NCBI RefSeq assembly: GCF_014145325.1
Contig: NZ_JACHTF010000001.1
Span: 276,496-340,495 of the forward strand
Length of the DNA: 64,000 nucleotides
Direction: 5' to 3'
DNA from: Marilutibacter spongiae
GTDB lineage: Bacteria > Pseudomonadota > Gammaproteobacteria > Xanthomonadales > Xanthomonadaceae
Shown here: positions 61,892 to 64,000 of the stretch, in pieces
Numbering within the stretch: position 1 is the first letter of the stretch
Layout of the letters: the number at the start of each line of letters is the position of its first letter
Made by a program: the position numbers and the translations under genes
Notes under the pieces: generated by a model
What the model was told of the DNA's origin: nothing
Database searches by the model: none
Seen by the model: the letters and a program-made list of their open reading frames with translations, nothing else

Positions 61892-62959
61892 TCAGGCCGG
61901 CCGCGCGTAGACCGTGATCTCCTCGCGGTCGTGGTAGAGCTGGCGGGCGCGCAGCACCAGGGGTCGGCCCGCCTGGGCCTGGAACAGGTCCAGGCACTGG
62001 CGGGTTTCGTCCCAGCGCTTCTTCATCGGCAACTTGAGGTTGAAGACCGTTTGCGCGCACCAGCCTTCGCGCAGCCAGTCGGCCATGCGGGTGGCCACGC
62101 GACGGGGCTGCTCCACCATGTCGCAGACCATCCAGTCCAGCGGCGAGTCGGGTTGCCAGCGGAATCCATCCACGCGCAGGTGCTCGAGCCGTCCGGTGTC
62201 GAACAGGTGCGTGCGCATCGGCCCGTTGTCGATCGCGATCATGTGCAGGCCGTGGCGCAGCATCACCCAGGTCCAGCCGCCCGGCGCGGCGCCGAGGTCG
62301 GCACCGCGAAGGCCGTCGCGCAACCGGGCCTCGCGTTCGCCGTCGTCCAGCAGGGTCATCAGCGCTTCTTCGAGCTTCAACGCCGAACGGCTGGGCGCGT
62401 CGGCGTGCATCCGCAGGCGCGGGATGCCCTGCGGCCAGGGTGCGCTGTCGCCGGGATGGCTGCGGCCCAGGACGGCATGGTCGCCGGAAAGGAACACCAC
62501 GTGCAGGCGCGAGCGTCGTGCATCGTCGCGCGGGCTCAGCCAGCCCGCCTTGCGAAGCGCTGGACGCAGTGCGTTGCCGAAGCTGCGCGCGAGGCCCGAG
62601 AGCGGGCGCGCCTCGTCGGAGTCGGGATGCTCGACCCAGAGTTCGCCGAACGGCGGTCCGTCGCGGACGGGCACGTTGGCTTCCAGCGCCGCCAGGATCG
62701 GAGTGATCCGGTCCTTGGGGTCCAGGCCGCGGAGGTCGGCCAGGCGCAGCAGCTTCTGGCGGGCGAAGACGAGATCGGCGAAGGGCAGGCGACGCGCCAG
62801 TTGCGCGGCTTCGTCGCTGATGAACTCGACATGGCCGCTGCCGCGGCTCGCCTTCGGATACCCCGCGTGGCCGAGCAGGGCGGCGCGCTCGGCCAGCTCG
62901 GCGGCGAGCTCGGGCTCGAAACCGGGGCGGCAATGGCAGAACAGGGCGTCGATGCTCAT
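61892..62959 (-). CDS. rlmM: 23S rRNA 2'-O-ribose C2498 methyltransferase RlmM
   Basis: A 355-residue enzyme that methylates the ribose of C2498 in 23S rRNA with SAM. It has an N-terminal THUMP-like domain (FCHCRPGFEPELAAELAER, GHVEFISDEAAQLA) and a C-terminal Rossmann methyltransferase with GADLGAAPGGWTWVMLRHG, the acidic AIDNGPM, and catalytic-region DWMVCDMVEQPRRVA and NLKLPMKKRWDET. The ATG at 62959 gives the family N-terminus MSIDALFCHC; an upstream in-frame ATG would add 12 residues. It lies between the deaminase and EF-hand genes on the same strand. Confidence 0.95.
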   Translation of the reverse strand: MSIDALFCHCRPGFEPELAAELAERAALLGHAGYPKASRGSGHVEFISDEAAQLARRLPFADLVFARQKLLRLADLRGLDPKDRITPILAALEANVPVRDGPPFGELWVEHPDSDEARPLSGLARSFGNALRPALRKAGWLSPRDDARRSRLHVVFLSGDHAVLGRSHPGDSAPWPQGIPRLRMHADAPSRSALKLEEALMTLLDDGEREARLRDGLRGADLGAAPGGWTWVMLRHGLHMIAIDNGPMRTHLFDTGRLEHLRVDGFRWQPDSPLDWMVCDMVEQPRRVATRMADWLREGWCAQTVFNLKLPMKKRWDETRQCLDLFQAQAGRPLVLRARQLYHDREEITVYARPA

Positions 62960-63031
62960 GGCGAAGGCAGGCGGGAACGGCCCCCATGATCGCATCCCCG
63001 TCGCATTACGGGGTCGGCGACGCGACCGCGC

Positions 63032-63607
63032 TCAGTAACGGGGGCCGTCCAGCTCGCCGTAGCGGCGCAGCACCTCGCACGCGGCGTCGCGATGCACGTC
63101 GCGCACGACCTCGATGCCACGCTGTTCGAGCGCCCCGACCCAGTCCATGGGCAACGGACCTTCGTCGAAGTCGGTCAGCGCTTCCACGTCTTCGCTGCGC
63201 GCCCCGATCAGCAGGCGGTCGATGCCTGCCCACACGGTCGCGCCGTAGCACTGGCAACACGGCTGCGAGGACGTGGCCAGGGTGATCGGCCCGGCCGGTT
63301 GGCCCCGTGCGTCCAGGTTCAGGCGCACGCGCTGGGTGCGTTGCTGCGCCAGCATGTAGGCCATGGTCTCGGCGTGGGCGAGCGAGCAGCTGTGAGGCAG
63401 GACGCGGTTCACGCCGATCGCGATGATGCGGTCGTCCGGGCCGAAGACGGCCGCACCGAAGGGGCCGCCGCTGCCGGCGTCGATGTTCCGGCGCGACAGC
63501 GCGATCGCCAGTGCGACCTTGTCCTCGTCCAGGGGGTGGGCCGCCCGTGTGTCCACGGCTTCGTGGACCCACGCGGGCAGGGTCAGGTGGACCTGTGCAT
63601 ACAGCAT
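63032..63607 (-). CDS. Cytidine/deoxycytidylate-type nucleoside deaminase
   Basis: A 191-residue zinc deaminase of the CDA fold: catalytic HAE in SLAHAETMAYM and the PCxxC zinc motif in SSQPCCQCYGATVWAGI. It lies closest to guanine and nucleoside deaminases rather than to the tRNA deaminase TadA, because the region after the zinc site is long and lacks TadA's RNA-binding tail; this is a judgement by eye. Likely role: deamination of purine or pyrimidine bases in salvage. It is followed by rlmM (72 bp) and preceded by the cysteine-rich gene. Confidence 0.85.
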   Translation of the reverse strand: MLYAQVHLTLPAWVHEAVDTRAAHPLDEDKVALAIALSRRNIDAGSGGPFGAAVFGPDDRIIAIGVNRVLPHSCSLAHAETMAYMLAQQRTQRVRLNLDARGQPAGPITLATSSQPCCQCYGATVWAGIDRLLIGARSEDVEALTDFDEGPLPMDWVGALEQRGIEVVRDVHRDAACEVLRRYGELDGPRY

Positions 63608-63630
63608 CGGGGACCTCGTCGGCTTCGGGC

Positions 63631-64000
63631 TTACTGGAGCTGCACGCCGTTGTCGTTGGCCTGGCAGCTGCCGGCGACGCACTGGCAGCCCTGGATTTCG
63701 CGGAAGCCGCAGGTCGACATCATGCCGTCCTCCGCGCAGGCCGCGCGCACGCCCTCCGGGTCGGTGGGGCTGTTGACGTTGACGCAGGCCGGATAGGCGC
63801 CGCAGCAGTTGCCGACGTCCTTCACGGTGCAGTCGGCGTCGGTCCGGCAACTGCGGTCGACCTGGACGGGGCCCTGCGCCGGCGCCGGCGCCGTGGCGTC
63901 CGGCGGGGGCGCTTGCGCCTCGAGCGGCGGCGGGGTGGGGGCCTCCGGTGCGGTGGCCGGCGGGGCCTGGGCGGGCGCGGGCCCGGCCGGTGCGTCGGCC
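63631..64000 (-). CDS. Cysteine-rich secreted protein, C-terminal part (5' end outside window)
   Basis: The frame is open to the right edge of the window, so the N-terminus is missing. The visible 122 residues begin with a Pro/Ala-rich linker, a typical spacer after an exported protein's signal or anchor. A compact 74-residue domain with ten cysteines follows (start DRSCRTDADC; then NCCGAYPACVN, RAACAEDG, MMSTCGF and GCQCVAGSCQ). An even count and close spacing suggest five disulfides in the periplasm or outside. Similar CxxDxDC domains occur in Myxococcota and some Lysobacter secreted proteins. Function unknown. The GTG at 63825 that could serve as a start splits the domain and is rejected. 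Confidence 0.75.
   Translation of the reverse strand, partial: ADAPAGPAPAQAPPATAPEAPTPPPLEAQAPPPDATAPAPAQGPVQVDRSCRTDADCTVKDVGNCCGAYPACVNVNSPTDPEGVRAACAEDGMMSTCGFREIQGCQCVAGSCQANDNGVQLQ

Overview
This is a chromosomal window of about 70% G+C. Every gene points to a gammaproteobacterium of the Xanthomonadaceae/Lysobacteraceae type (Lysobacter, Luteimonas or Xanthomonas relatives). The evidence is the protein sequences, the tonB-gshB-pilG...chp...rsmE-bioA order shared with Pseudomonas, and the folA/apaH-apaG-rsmA-pdxA-surA-lptD order shared with E. coli. Coding density is very high: no gap between genes reaches 300 bases (the largest, between gshB and pilG, is about 220). Neighbouring genes often overlap by 4 bases (ATGA, GTGA or TTGA), so translational coupling is widespread. 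I found no rRNA, tRNA, insertion sequence, prophage, CRISPR array or attachment site.

Layout. 1-9.6 kb: the 3' part of hrpA, a small secreted unknown, the stringent-response synthetase relA, a membrane-anchored repeat protein, and a double-domain glycosyltransferase. 9.7-15.9 kb: a wall and housekeeping operon of PBP1b (mrcB), a coupled TPR-like lipoprotein resembling LpoP-type activators, the helicase yoaA, a VOC protein and tsaB. 15.9-31.3 kb: tonB-gshB on the minus strand and, divergently, the Pil-Chp chemosensory operon (pilG, pilH, pilI, pilJ, chpA, a chpB-like gene, chpC) with a heparan-acetyltransferase-like membrane protein coupled to its end. 31.3-33.5 kb: bioA-rsmE. 33.6-36.5 kb: nudE-cysQ-mazG plus two small genes. 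36.6-42.2 kb: a two-component system followed by a MacAB-like exporter. 42.3-46.8 kb: isoaspartyl peptidase, dgkA, a TerC protein and a lemA-TPM-TPM trio. 46.9-49.1 kb: lgt-thyA-folA. 49.1-56.0 kb (minus): lptD-surA-pdxA-rsmA-apaG-apaH. 56.1-58.3 kb (minus): DUF6580 transporter-like gene, PduO-type adenosyltransferase and a deacetylase. 58.4-60.9 kb: two ubiquinone hydroxylases. 61-64 kb (minus): EF-hand protein, rlmM, a nucleoside deaminase, and the C-terminal end of a cysteine-rich secreted protein.

The most unusual region is the Pil-Chp operon, which controls type IV pili. Its CheB-like protein has lost the Ser, His and Asp of the methylesterase triad. No CheR-type methyltransferase (pilK) lies in its usual place between pilJ and chpA, and PilJ has no CheR-docking tail. 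ChpA carries five Hpt-like modules, only two of them canonical, separated by a 12-copy, 45-bp in-frame tandem repeat that encodes a long charged helix. Together these suggest a pilus chemosensory array that has dropped methylation-based adaptation. This is a hypothesis, because the rest of the genome is not visible.

Other points of interest are the LpoP-like lipoprotein coupled to PBP1b, a Spy/LTXXQ-like helical insertion in the exporter adaptor, and a possible corrinoid uptake and activation operon.
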